DNA of 64,000 bases, taken from assembly GCA_030490835.1 (NCBI GenBank), contig CM059972.1, positions 45,363,452 to 45,427,451 of the forward strand. Reading direction: 5' to 3'. The DNA is from Annona cherimola. Its lineage: Eukaryota > Streptophyta > Magnoliopsida > Magnoliales > Annonaceae. The translations under genes and the position numbers were made by a program. Below the pieces are notes generated by a model. The model was not told the DNA's origin. It saw nothing but the letters and a program-made list of their open reading frames with translations, and ran no database searches. Below, in pieces: positions 30,601 to 44,060 of the stretch; the stretch's first letter is position 1, and each line of letters starts with the position of its first letter.

Positions 30601-33499
30601 GATGACTTTAATGAAAAGTCTCAAGGTTTGCTTCATGGGAAGCAAGCGACACTTCTTAAGATAAATAACTTATCCTAAGTGTTGCCAAGGATGGGAATAC
30701 TTCATGCTGATGGAATTGAGAAATTTTGCTTATGAGTAAGCAAGTTCTCCATGTTAATGTTGTTTTAAGGACTTCATGTTTGATATCGATGGTTTTAAGA
30801 ATTTGCTTTTGAGGAAGCAAGTTCTATATGATATTGTTCAACAGCATTTTATAAGAAAAAGAGAATTTTATCCTTTTTCACAAAATATGTTTGGTAAATG
30901 AGTTTGGAGTTATTTCTACAATAACTCGTGATAAACAATGATGAAAAAGATTTGTTTTACTAGGTCAAGATAATTAAATAATAAATGATGGTTTGGACAT
31001 AGTCCATATGTTTTGAAATGATATTTGAAAAGTTTTGGTTTCCTTTAGATAAGGAAATCTATGTTGAAAATGTTGGAAAAATATTTCTACGGATGTGTTG
31101 AAAGGGATTTATGGATGGCCAACCTCCTATGGTTGATTTCATAAAATGGTTTAATTTCAGGTTGCTTGATGGCATGCAAAAGACTATGCAATTTTCCTCT
31201 ATGTGAAAATGATTGATATGTGGACAATTATTAAATTTTTAGGTGAAGGACAAGGGGATAGCATAATTGCATAACTTTTGTAAACAAAAGATCCTGAAAT
31301 AGAAACCAAGAAAATATTAGAGGAAAATATGATTTATTTATGAAAATTCAAAGGATTTGAAATTCTTTTATTAAAAGGATTTTAAGATGTATTGTTTCTC
31401 AAACATTTCAAATGTTTATCAAAATATTTTACTCAAAACTTTTCTAAAGGAATTTAAGGAAGGTCATCCTAAAACTGGATTTCAAATAACAACTTGTTAA
31501 AGTGGGTGCGCTCGCTTACAAGTTGACACGGACTGCGGTCTGTGATATGGTTTTGAAAATAATTGTTAAATATAGACTTCGGTCTATAATTTTTGTGCAT
31601 ATGGATGCAGGCTGCGGTCTGTGATCCCGGTTTAAAAGAACATGGGTTGCGGCCTGTGGTTCTTCAAACCAAAACGGACTGCGGTTCGTTAGGATAACGT
31701 ACGGTGCACCGGTACAAGGAATAGGCTGGTTGTAGAGCACGGTTGGGATGACCGGGGCCCACTCTACATAAGGCCAAGTCGCTAAGGGATGGCAGGAGTG
31801 CCAGCGGCGCCCTCCCTGAGATGGGAGCAGGATAAGTGAACAGCCGCCTGGCTAGCGTGTTGTTAAGGATTCTCTTCCAAAAGGTAGCATGATCACTTGC
31901 TAAGTGTCACTACTGGATGGAGAGAAATGCATTTGCTTATGTTTTATTTCTGAAAAGCCCAAAGATTGGGTTATGAAAATATGATTTTATGAAAATATCC
32001 TAAAGGGATTTTTATGAAATGGTTACCCTAAAAGAAAGGGGGTTTTACACAAAAGTGTAAATAACAAGAATTAAAGGAAATGTGTTTATGCAAATGCATT
32101 CATGAAAATGGTTTTCCTTGTTTGCTATAAACAAGCCCCAAGACGGGGAATTATGAAAAGGATTTATGTTCATTTCTAAAAGAGCCTAAATAAAGAATGT
32201 TTTTGGACATAAGAATGTCCTTTGCCGAGAAAGGCTTATGTGAATGATGTTTAAGGACATATGAATGTCCATTGCCAATAAGGTTATGTAAATGATGTTT
32301 TGAGACATGAAATGTCTCTTGATTTTATGATGGCTTATGTGAATGATGTTTTGAGACATGAAATGTCTCTTGGTTTTATGATGGCTTATGTGAATGATGT
32401 TTTGAGACATGAAATGTCTCTTGGCTAAAGGATTTTATGAGGGCTTACGTTAATGATGTTTTGAGACATAAAATGTCTCTTGGCTAAGGAATTTTATGAT
32501 GGTTTATGTTAATGATGTTTTGAGACATGAGATGTCTCCGTTGCCTAAGTATTTATGTTGTTTTGGACGGAAAATGTCCACTGGCAACCGAATGATTTCA
32601 TGTAATGGCTATGAACATTAAAAATGTTCATATAAGATTAATGGAAACTCATCATTAAAGGTAAAATGTATATGTTTTGCCTAAACAAGCCCAGGCGCGG
32701 CTTGTAAATGATTTTAAGAATGAATGCTTTATGAAAGCATTCAAGGACATGAAATTGTCCTTATAATAAAGGATTTCATGATGGTATTTTAGGACATATG
32801 CATGTCCTCAGGAACAAGGTATTCCCAATGTTTATGAAAAAGGTTTTCAAGAAGCCTTGCCCTAAAACGCTTGCTTACTGAGTTGTCACTCACGTTTTGT
32901 TTTCCAAACCCTTAGACAGGTACTGAGGAGACTCAGAAGGTTGCGAACCTCAGACATGGAGGAAGGTCCATGATGATAGCCTTGAAGGCTATGAGGAATG
33001 GAAAAGCATAAATATGCTAAGGTAAGCTAATGTGTATGTGAACTTAATGAGAATATTAAGTTCTATATATGATTCAATTGTTGAATGTATGGATGTATGG
33101 ATATGAAATATGATACTTAGGATAAGGAATCTTTCACTGCAGAAAGGCAGGTAAAGATACTATGTGTTTATGTATATCCGAACTTAGCTAGAGTTCTAAG
33201 TTCCATGTGAATTAATGACTGAATGTATGAAAGTATGATTTATACGATGATTCAGTGTATAACGACAGGCATATAAAGATGCTATGAATGAAATGATGAA
33301 TTTTATTACAAGTGAAATGTCACAATGTGTGATGATTGTCATGTCAAGATTATGAATGATGACAGATGAATAATCGAAAAAAATTTGGACGTATTCCAAT
33401 TAAAAACCCGCCGCGTGATCAGGGCAACAATCCTGATTCACATTTACCAATCGATAGATCTTGAGGTAAGGAAGTGACGTCTCGGTTCGGGGCGCCACA
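27673..33499 (+). repeat. LARD 1 3' LTR
   Basis: 5827 bp, offset by 8633 from the 5' LTR throughout. By eye it differs at only four bases, at 5' LTR positions 20506, 20628, 20821 and 21017. It contains the same (GA)n run, splice-like sites and hairpin region. Confidence 0.95.
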
Positions 33500-35494
33500 G
33501 GGAACCTCTACGAATCCTGTGCAAGTGCATGCTCTGACCCGGACTAAGTCACAAGAGCAGGAGGAGAAAGTGGTTACAAGTATGGTTTATATTTTAGAAA
33601 AATTCGGCTATAACATTGTTTGATTTGGGTGCTAGCCATTCATTCATTACTTACCAATATGTAACCACGCATGCACTACCAGTAGAGAAAACTAATAAAG
33701 TAATCCATGTAGAATCCTCTGTCTATAAGTTAGCTAACTCTATCCAAGTATGTAAGGCATGTCCAATCAGGATAGGATCAATGATCTTAGAAGCCGACCT
33801 GATCCTATTACCCATGACCGAGTTTGATGTAATACTAGGCATGGATTGGTTAACCCAATGGGGAGCAACGATTGATTGTAAAAATAAGAATGTACAGTTT
33901 GAAGCAGCTCCAGAAAAGGAAGTAGCTATTGGAAGGCTAAGGCAGCTTGAGGATTCAACAATACTAATATCTTCAATGAAAGCGGTTAAAATGATCCGCC
34001 AAAATTGTCAAGCGTATTTGGTATCAAAACATGTGAAGAAAGAAAAGGAGGTGGAAATAAATCAAATTCCAGTGGTTAAGGAATTTTTTGATGTTTTTTT
34101 GAAAGAATTGACTACGTTACCTCCAGAAAAGGGAAATGGATATGACAATTGACATATACTAGGCACAACTCCAAATTCTAAGGCCCCATATCGAATGACA
34201 CCAGCATAAATGAATGAGTTTAGAACTCAAATATAGGAGCTATTGGATAAAGGTTTTATTAGACCCAACGTATCACCCTGGGGATTTTTGGTGCTCTTTG
34301 TGAGTAAAAAGGATGAGAGTCTTAGATTATGCATCAATTATAGGGAGTTAAACAAGGTTACAATGAAGAACAAATACCCATTGCCAAGAATTGATGATTT
34401 GTTTGATCAGTTAAAAGGAGCAACGATATTTTCTAAGATAGATTTGCAGTCGGGATACCATCAGCTAAGGATAAGTCCTACCAATATTCACAAGACAGCT
34501 TTTCGAACAATGTATGGACACTATGAGTTTTTAGTAATGCCTTTCGAACTCACTAATGCCCCTGCTGTATTTATGGATATGATGAACAAGGTATTTTAGG
34601 ATTATTTGGATCAATTTGTGGTCGTTTTTATTGATGACATCCTGATTTATTCCAAGTCGGAAGAGGAGCATGAGATTCACTTGAGAAAAGTATTGGAAAG
34701 ATTAAGAAAGGAGAAGTTATATGCTAAGTTGATGAAATATGAGTTCTGGTTAAAGCGAGTAGCATTTCTTGGGCATATAATCTTAGAGAAGGGAGTACAA
34801 GTGGACCCTTAGAAGATTGAGGTAGTATTGAAGTAGCCGAGACCAACAACTATTACGAAAATCCAAAGTTTTCTAGGATTGGCAGGCTACTATAGAAGAT
34901 TTGTGGAAGGTTTTTCACAACTATCAGCCCCACTGACGAGGTTGACTCATTAAGGAGTCAGGTATGTATGGTTTGAAGAATGAGAACGTAGTTTTCAAGA
35001 ATTGAAGCAACGTTTGGTAAAAGCACCTATCTTAATCCTACCTAAAGGAAATGAAGGATTTGTGGTGTACAATGATACTTCAAAGAAGGGACTAGGATGT
35101 GTGCTAATACAGAAAGGAAAGGTGATAGCTTATGCATTAAGGCAGTTGAAGCCCAATGAAATAAGCTACCCCACTCACGACTTAGAACTAGCAACAGTGG
35201 TACTTGCCTTGAAAATTTAGAGACACTACTTGTATGGTTCTAAATGCGAGATTTATACGGATCACAAGAACCTTAAGTATATTTTTACTCAGAAGGAATT
35301 GAATATGCAACAACGGAGATGACTTGAGTTACTTAAGGACTACGATTTGGACATTTTATACCATCCAGGTAAGGCAAATGTGGTAGCTGATGCATTGAGT
35401 AGAAATGCCAGCATAGCGCACCTTATCACTAAAGACAAAAGATTGCTTCGAGAAATAAGGCAACTGGAATTGATTATATGTCCCCCTGGAGTTC
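33500..35494 (+). pseudogene. pol: Del/Tekay pol: protease, RT and RNase H, truncated
   Basis: Continues the element of 14288 and 18521. In order: the gag-protease linker, the protease core FDLGASHSFIT (near 33620), the RT starting near 34240 ([41 protein letters not shown], the catalytic [21 protein letters not shown]), and RNase H ([38 protein letters not shown]), ending soon after VVADALSR. These strings are characteristic of the Del/Tekay chromovirus-type lineage. The protease has DLG where D-S/T-G is expected. Many stops occur (for example near 34153, 34200, 34600, 34810, 34950 and 35218). The reverse LARD inserted at 35494/35495 removes the rest; integrase should lie beyond 64000. Confidence 0.93.
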
Positions 35495-35786
35495 TGTGGC
35501 GCCCCAAACCAAGACGTCATTTCCTAGGTTGATTGGTAAATGTGAATCAGGATTGTTGCCCTGATCACCTGGCAGGTTCTTAATTGGAACTCGTCTAAAT
35601 TTTTTTTAACTATATCCATTCATTTCTTTACATTCTACATCATTCATCATACAAGCAACATTACACTTGTAATAAAATTTCATATTCTATTTCATAGCAT
35701 CTCATCCTGCTTTTCTACAATGAAAGTCTTCTTGACTTAATCATATCATTTTACATTTATACGTACATACATTCAATCATTGAATC

Positions 35787-38700
35787 TGTGAAACCCTAAC
35801 CTAAGCAGGGTCCAATGTATGCCTTGGACCTATATATATGATTAAATGGAATTTTTGGATGATTTTAGGATTTTATGATATGTTTCAATTAGGGTTCCAC
35901 TAAGAAGGGTGATTAAAAATTTAATCGCCGGAGCCCAATATGAGTCAAGGTGACTAAAGGGACATAATGAGGATTAAAACATGCTAATGTGGCATGAATG
36001 GTTAGTTTAATTTCCATGATTTAATTAATGGGGATTAAAATAGAAATTGTGGAATTATGTTGGAAAATCATAGAAAATTCATAACTCAACGTCTGTAAGG
36101 CGGATTTAAGTGAAATTTGAGATAAAAGTTGATGATGTTGGGCTTGATATTATGGGATTATTGGATTATGAAAATCCTTGATGAAATTAGATTAATGATT
36201 TATTGATTATATCTCAATTTCAACCGTTAACTTTAAACGGCCATAACGGGAGCTAGGAAAATCGGATTGAGATGAAATTTGACACGGTTGAATGAAATTA
36301 TGAGATGTTTATTTTGGATGGCTTGGATTAAGCTTGAAATGTTAGAAAAGTACCTGAATTGAAAAAGGTGAGCATGGTTGACTAATGCACCTCAAAAGTA
36401 CTATACATTTAATGCTAGAGTACAAAGCATGAGTGCATAAAATTAATGACATTTGAGGTGTCAAGTGCAGGCCATTTCTAAGGTATTTTATGCATTAATA
36501 TAAAATGTAAATATCCAAATAAAATCCCAGCAATGAATGTTCATAATTAATGAAGCTATGAGTGCTCAAAAAGAGCATAGGAGATATGGACTTCCAAGTG
36601 ATGATATTGTTGGATTTTTTGCAATTTTTATTTTATAAATGATGTATATATATAGATAAAATGTTGGGATCTTTAAATATGCATTTAATTATGTGGAAAA
36701 AATCTAAGGAAATTCGTGATTTGCAGCTGCCCATGAAAGGTGGAAAAATGGACAGCTTATGTATGCAAATGACGTCCCATGTTTGATGCTGCTGTAATAA
36801 TTTTTCTTAATTTTTTTACACCAAATTAATACATGAATTAAGGGGTAATTAGGTGTATAATTTACCCTCAAAATTGGGTTATTAAAAATGGGAGAAAAAT
36901 CGGAAAATGGGCAGCAGCAAGTGACGTGTAATGGAGGCAAGTGGACGGTCAAGATGTAAATAGATTTTTGGAATTTTCAAAAATAGTAAAATGCCAATTT
37001 ATATGGCTGTGAGTTCACCAGCACATAAAGGGGATAAGGATGCATTTAATGGTGTGGAAAATGCCCAGAAAGTGGGGCCCACAGCTGGAGAAAATCCAGC
37101 CCCACCAAGTCAAGCACGTCCATATGTGTTGGAGACTTGGAAATTCTTCCCCAAGCAACAGAAGCTCACGTCCAGCCATGCCCAGCAAGGAGAAGAGAAA
37201 ACCAAGGGAAAATAAAAGGTAAAAGGAGAGATCACCCATTTAATCAAGTAAGTATGTAATTATTTTGATTTTATGCATCAATCTGGAAATTATATGATGT
37301 TGAAAAATAAATTATGGTCGGAACAGTAAATGGATGGATTTTAGTATGAAAATTTTTTGGAATAATAATTATGGAATTATTAAGGAAATAAACAATTTTC
37401 AGCTTAAAAGGATAAGTACTTTGCAAATTAAAAATCGGATAAAATTAGCCCAAATAGGGTAAAATGGGTGACAGGATCAGCTGTAGAAAATGATTTTTAA
37501 TAATTTTTTACAAGGTTTTTTGGGATGAAAATTTTACAGGATATATAAAAACTATTTAGGATCACATAAAAAAATTAAAAAGTAAGTTTTAATTGGTATA
37601 AATATACCACATAAATAACGTCATTCAGGCTATCTGGAAATGGATTTTACTGTTCAGAAAGGTAAAAATGTCCAAATAAATATGTAATGTCAATATTTCT
37701 TGCTGAAATTTTTGTGAAAGTTAATTAATGAAGTAATTAAGTTATGGTAGAAATTTCAGATAAAAAATACTTGATTTGATATTAATTCAAGTTTTTGAGA
37801 TTTCAGTACGCGTGATTTCAGCATATGTGGATAGTTTGAGAAAAAAATCAAAAAGAAATATGAAACCTATGTAGAAATGATCCAAATTGATTTATGTGTT
37901 AAATAATTAAATATGGATTAAGAAAAGGGGATTATATGCTGAAATTTCGGATTTATATAATTGCCTAAGGTTATGTGTCAAAAGACACGTTAAACTGGTG
38001 AAAAGTGGGTTCCAAACTAGCTATTTTGGAAACCTATGGTAAGTGGATTTAAACCCCATAAAAATACCCTAAATAAAGTGGTAAATTAAGGGTTGATATC
38101 ATGCCAAAATATGGATGATATTTCTGACTTAGAAAATTTTATGAAATCCATTGTGTATATGTTGCCAAATGGGCATATGTGAAGGAATAGATATGCAAGG
38201 GTGATGAATGACATGTAGAATATGGTTTTGTGCAGAAATGTATGGAAATATGATATATTTCATGAATATAAATCTGTTTAGCACTTCACGAGGTTAATTT
38301 CCAATTTTGGAATTATGTAATGAAGCTTAAGGTCATAACGGGCGCTCGGAACGGGCACCAATGTATGAATTTTGTATGGTTGAATGGATACCCTATTTAT
38401 AGGGTTATATATGTTATGTGTTAGCCAATGAAATGCATAAAAATGTGCTATTTATGTTTAATGACTTGAGAAGACAAATGAAGGATATATGTTAATGAAA
38501 ATGGGTTGGAAAACTAAATGGAATGCAATGACAAGAAATATATGAAAAACCATATTATGTTCATGTAGGCAAGGAAAAGAATGGAAGGAAAAGGGATTAT
38601 GGCGATCTCAGTTAAGCAAGCAAACTTTCTAAAATGCCATTTTCTTTCTATATGATTGATATGATTGAATTGTCTATGTTTATGTTTTTACGAATGGGCA

Positions 38701-41588
38701 AGCACAAGTTTTGAATATGAAGGCTTTAATGCAAAGCCATAAGTTTTGAAAAATGATGAATTTAATGAAAAGTCTTAAGGTTTGCTTCATGGGAAGCAAG
38801 CGACACTTCTTAAGATAAATAATTTATCCTAAGTGTTGCCAAGGATGGGAATGCTTCATGTTAATGGAATTGAGAAATTTTGCTTATGAGTAAGCAAGTT
38901 CTCCATGCTAATGTTTTTTTAAGGATTTCATGTTTGATATCGATGGTTTTAAGAATTTTCTTTTAAGCAAGCAAGTTCTATATGATATTGTTCAACCTCG
39001 TTTTATAAAAAAAAGGGAATTTTACCCTTGTTTCACAAAATATTGTTCGTAAATGAGTTTTGAGTTATTTCTACAATAACTCACGATAAAAAATGATGAA
39101 AAAGATTTATTTTATTAGGTCAAGATAACTAAATAGTAAATGATGGTTTGGACATAGTCCATATGTTTTGAAATGATGTTCGAAAAGTTTTGATTTCCTT
39201 TAGATAAGGAAATCTATGTTAAAAATGTTGGAAAAATGTTTATACGGATGTGTTAAAAAGGGATTTATGGATGACCAACCTCCTATGATTGATTTCATAA
39301 AATGGTTTGATTTCAGGTTGCTTGATGACATGCAAAAGACTATGCAATTTTCTTTTATGTAAGAAAATGATTGATATGTGGACAATTATTAAATTTTTAG
39401 GTTATGGACAAGGGGATAGCAAAATTGCATAACTTTTGTAAACAAAAGGTCCTGAAATAGAAACCAAGAAAATATTAGAGAAAAATATGATTTATTTATG
39501 TAAATCCAAAGGATTTGAAATTCTTTTATTAAAAGGATTTTAAAATGTATTGTTTCTCAAACATTTAAAATATTTACAAAAATATTTTACTCAAAATGAT
39601 TCTAAAGGAATTTAAGGAAGGTCATCCTAAAACTAGATTTCAAATAACAACTTGTTAAAGTGGGTGCGCTCACTTACAAGTTGACATGGACTGCAGTCTG
39701 TGATGTGATTTTGAAAATTATTCTTAAATATAGACTTCGGTCTAAGATTTTTGTGCATATGGATGCAGGCTGCGATCTGATCCCGGTTTAAAAGGACATG
39801 AGCTGTGGTCTATGGTTCTTCAAACCAAAACGGACTGCGGTTCGTCGGGATAACATACGGTGCATCGGTACAAGAAATAGGCTGGTTGTAGAGCACGGTT
39901 GGGATGACCGGGGCCCACTCTACATAAGGCCAAGTCCCTAAGGGATGACAGGAGTGTCAGCGGCGCCCTCCCTGAGATGGGAGCAGGATAAATAAACAGC
40001 CGCTGGGCTAGCGTGTTGTTAAGGATTCTCTTCCAAAAGGTAGCATGATCACTTGCTAAGTGTCACTACTGGATGAGGAGAAATGCATTTGCTTATGTTT
40101 TGTTTCTGAAAAGCTCAAACATTGGGTCATGAAAATATGATTTTATGAAAGTATCCTAAAGGGATTTTTATGAAATAATTACCCTAAAAGAAAGGGTGTT
40201 TTACACAAAAGTGTAAATAACAGGAATTAAAGGAAATGTGTTTATGCAAATGCATTTATGAAAATGATTTACGTATTTTGTTTTCCTTGTTTGCTATAAA
40301 CAAGCCCCAAGACGGGGAATTATGAAAACGATTTATGTGAAACTTGAGATGGACATAAGAATGTTCATTTCTAAAAGAACCTAAATGATAAGGGTTTATG
40401 GACGTAAAACGTCCTATGTTAATTTGTTGGATTTTATAATGAAAAAATATTTTTGGACATAAAAGTGTCCTTTGCTTAGAAAGGCTTATGTGATTGATGT
40501 TTTAAGACATATGAATGTCCATTGCCAAAGAAAATTATGTGAAAAATGTTTTGAGACATAAAATGTCTCCTGGCTAAAGAATTTTATGATGGTTTATGTT
40601 AATGATGTTTTGAGACATGAGGTGTCTCCTTTGCCTAAGAATTTATAAGAAAAATGTTTTTGACCTAAAGCGTCCACTGGCAACTGATGATTTCATGTAA
40701 TGTCTATGAACATTGAAAATGTTCATATAAGAATTAAAGGGATTCTATCAGAGAAGGTAAAACGTGTATGTTTTGCTTTAACAAGCCCCATGTAGCTTGT
40801 ATATGATTTTAATAATGAATGCTTGATGAAAATGTTCAAGGACATGGAATTGTCCTCATGAATAAAAGATTTCATGATGGTATTTTAGGACATTTATAAG
40901 TCCTCAAGAAACAGGTGTTCAAGATGTTTATGAAAAAGGTTTTCAAGGAAGCCTTGCCCTAAAGATAAAATGTTTGCTTACTGAGTTGTCACTCACGTTT
41001 TGTTTTCCCAACCCATAGACAGGTGAAAGAAGAGATCTGGCAAAGGAACGGGAGCCATCCATTGAAGAAATGGAAAGTTATAATAAGTTTCATGTACTAA
41101 GGTATGCTAATGTCTATGTGAACTTAATTAGAATTTTAAGTTCTATATATGATTCAAAGATTGAATCTATGAATGTATGGATGTATGGATTGTAAAATGT
41201 AATGCTTAAGTCAAGGAAACTTTCACTGTAGAAAGGCATGAAAAGATGCTATGAGTTTGTGTATATGAACTTAGTTAGAATTCTAAGTTCTATGTGAATC
41301 AAGGACTGAATGTATGTAAGTATGATATGTACAATGATTGAGTGTATAATGACAAGCAAGTAAAGATGCTATGAATGAAATGATGAATTTTATTACAAGC
41401 GAAATGTCCCAATGTGTGATGATTGTCATGTCAAGTTTATGATTGATGACAGATAAATAAACAAAAAAGAAATTTGGACGTATTCCAATTAAGAACCTGC
41501 CGCGTGATCAGGGCAACAATCCTGATTCACATTTACCAATCGATAGATCTTGAGGTAAGGAAGTGACGTCTCGGTTCGGGGCGCCACA
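35787..41588 (+). mobile_element. LARD-family solo LTR, forward
   Basis: 5802 bp, starting TGTGAAACCC and ending GGCGCCACA, clearly homologous to LARD 1 LTRs but with many substitutions and indels. TSD gaatc (35782-35786) against gaacc (41589-41593). The LARD 2 5' LTR preserves the unoccupied site near 60143-60150 (attgaatcgtatagaac), confirming both borders. It lacks the (GA)n run. Its exon-2-like block is followed by GTTAAG rather than GGTAAG. Confidence 0.93.
38722..40895 (+). repeat. Serial short-hairpin region, forward solo LTR
   Basis: Same region as 21935-24175 but diverged. Several stems have changed on both arms, for example GGACGTaaaACGTCC (40400-40414) beside GGACAT...ATGTCC types elsewhere. 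Others have decayed on one arm only. Confidence 0.75.
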
Positions 41589-41845
41589 GAACCGTATAAA
41601 ACTTAAAACTCTAATCAACATATAGTATCTTAATCATGCTATCCCATTCCTTATAGCCCACATAGCTATCATCACGTACCTTCCTTCACTTCTTAGGTTC
41701 ATAACTTTCTGAGTTTTTCGGTACCTGTCTATGGTTTGGGAAAACAAAACGTGAGTGACAACTCAGTAAACAAACATTTTATCATTAGGGCAAGACTTCC
41801 TTTAAAACCTTTTTCATAAACATCTTGAACACCTTTTTCTTGAGG

Positions 41846-44060
41846 ACATTTATATATCCGAATATCATGAAATCCTTTATTCATGAGGACAATTCTATAT
41901 CGTTGAACATTTTTATAAAACATTCATTCTTAAAATCATTTACAAGCCACGTCTGAGCTTGTTAAGGCAACACATACGTGTTTTACCCTCTATAATTAAT
42001 TTCCTTTTGTCTTGAGTGAACATTTCCAATGTTCTAAAGCATTTACATAAAATCAACTTTTTGCCAATGGACATTTTACGTCCAAAATATTTTTCTCATA
42101 AATCCTTTGGAAAAGGAGGACATTCTTATGTCCTAAAACATCATTCACATAAGCCTTTCTTGGCAAAGGACATTTTTATGTCCAAAAACATTTTTCATCA
42201 TATAGTCATTTAGCCCAGAGACATTTGATGTTTTAAAACATTTTTGACATAGCTTCTTTTAGCGATGGACATCCATATGTCTTAAAACACTTTTCATTTA
42301 AATACTTTAAAATTGGACATTCTCATGTCCATAAACACTTTTCATTAAGGCTCTTTAGAAATGGACATTCCTATGTCCAAAACCAAGTTTTACATAAATA
42401 CATTTCATAATCCCCGTCTTAGGGCTTATTTATAACAAACAAGGCATATAAAATACATAATCTATTTTCATAAATGCATTTGCATAAAAACATTCCTTTC
42501 AGTCCTATTATTTACACTTTTGTGTAAAACACCCTATTTTTAGTATAATCATTTTATAAAAATCCTTTTAGGATAACTTTCATAAAAACATACTTTCATG
42601 TCCCAATCTTTGGACTTTTCAAAAGAAAAACATAAGTAAATGCATTTCTCTCCATCCAATAGTGACACTTAGCAAGTGATCATGCTACCTTTCGGAAGAG
42701 AATCCTTAACAGCACGCTAGCCATGCGGGTATTCATTCATCCTGCTCCTATCTCAGGGAGGGCGACGCTGGCACTCCTGCCATCCTTTAGCGACTTCGCC
42801 TTATGTAGAGTGGGCCCCGGTCATCCTGACCGTGCTCTTCAACCGGCCTATTTCTTGTACTGGTGCACCATGCATTATCCTGATAGATTGTAGTCCGTTT
42901 GGTTTAAAGAATCACAGACCACAACCCCCTTTTAAATCGGGATCACAGACCGCAGTCTGCATCCATACTCACAAAACATCACAGACCGAAGTCTGTATCT
43001 TTAAAAATCATTTTTGAAAACACATCACAGATCATAGTCATGTCAACTTGTAAAGCGAGCGCACCCACTTTAAACAAGCTGTCGTTTGAAATTTAATTTT
43101 AGGATGACCTTACTTAAATTCTTTTAGAATAATTTTGAGTAAAATATTTTGATAAACATTTGAGAATAATGTTTGAGAAACGATGAATTTTAAAATCCTT
43201 ATAAAAGAACTTCAAAAGTTTTGGATTTTCAAAAGTAAACCATATATTTTCTAACATTTTCTTGGTTTCCATTTCGGAGCCTTTTGCTCACAAAAATTAT
43301 GCAATTATGCTATCCCTTCTTAACCACCCTAATAATCCAATTATTGTCTACCTATCTATTATACCATCTTCTCATAAGGGGGGCTTGCATAATCTTTTGC
43401 ATGCCATTTTAGCAATCCGAAATCAAACCATTTTATGAAAACAACATATGGGGTTGGTCATCCTTAAATCTCATTCAACAACATTCGTATGAACATTTTT
43501 GAAGACATTTTCATCATAGATTTCCTGATCTAATAGAAATAAAAAACTTTTAGAATATCATTTTAAAACATATAGACTATGTCCAAATCATTGTTTATAT
43601 TTAATTATCATGACAAAGAAAAACCAATCTTTGTCATAAGTCAAATCCCATTTTCCATTTCTTTCATAAATATAAGTGTTTATAATAACATATCATAAGT
43701 GTAAATTCAAAACTCATTTACAAACAATGCTTAGTGAAAAAGGGTAAAATTTCCTTTTTCTTATAAAATACTTTTGAAATAACATCATAAAGAACTTGCT
43801 TGCTTATAAGCAAATTCTTGAAAGCCATCAGCATAAAACATAAAATTCTTCAAAATTATTATCATGGAGAACTTGCTTACTCATAAGCAAATTTCTCACT
43901 TCTGATAACCCATGAAGCATTGCTAACCCATGACAACACTTGTGATAAATTCTTTATCTTAAAAACATGTTGCTTGCTTCTCATGAAGCAAACCTTAAGG
44001 TGTTTCCTTAAAGCCATCATTTTCCAAAACTTATGACTTTTCATTAAATCCGTCATTTTC
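41846..44060 (-). repeat. Serial short-hairpin region, LARD 2 3' LTR
   Basis: Reverse-strand counterpart of 21935-24175. Read on the minus strand, the stem around TTCG near 42977-42992 is ACAGACttcgGTCTGT, where LARD 1 has TATAGACttcgGTCTATA. Many GGACAT/ATGTCC-type units are visible between 41850 and 42390. Confidence 0.75.

Larger units (their letters stand above)
19040..33499 (+). mobile_element. LARD-like non-autonomous Gypsy element, complete, young
   Basis: 14,460 bp: 5' LTR 19040-24866, interior 24867-27672, 3' LTR 27673-33499. Both LTRs are 5827 bp, begin TGTGAAACCC and end GGCGCCACA. A perfect TSD gggaa is at 19035-19039 and 33500-33504. The PBS is at 24872-24883 and the PPT at 27661-27671. 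I found only four base differences between the LTRs. The interior has no intact gag or pol, only a gag relic, so movement would need proteins from a related autonomous Del/Tekay element. Long LTRs with a short non-coding interior match the class called LARD. Confidence 0.95.
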
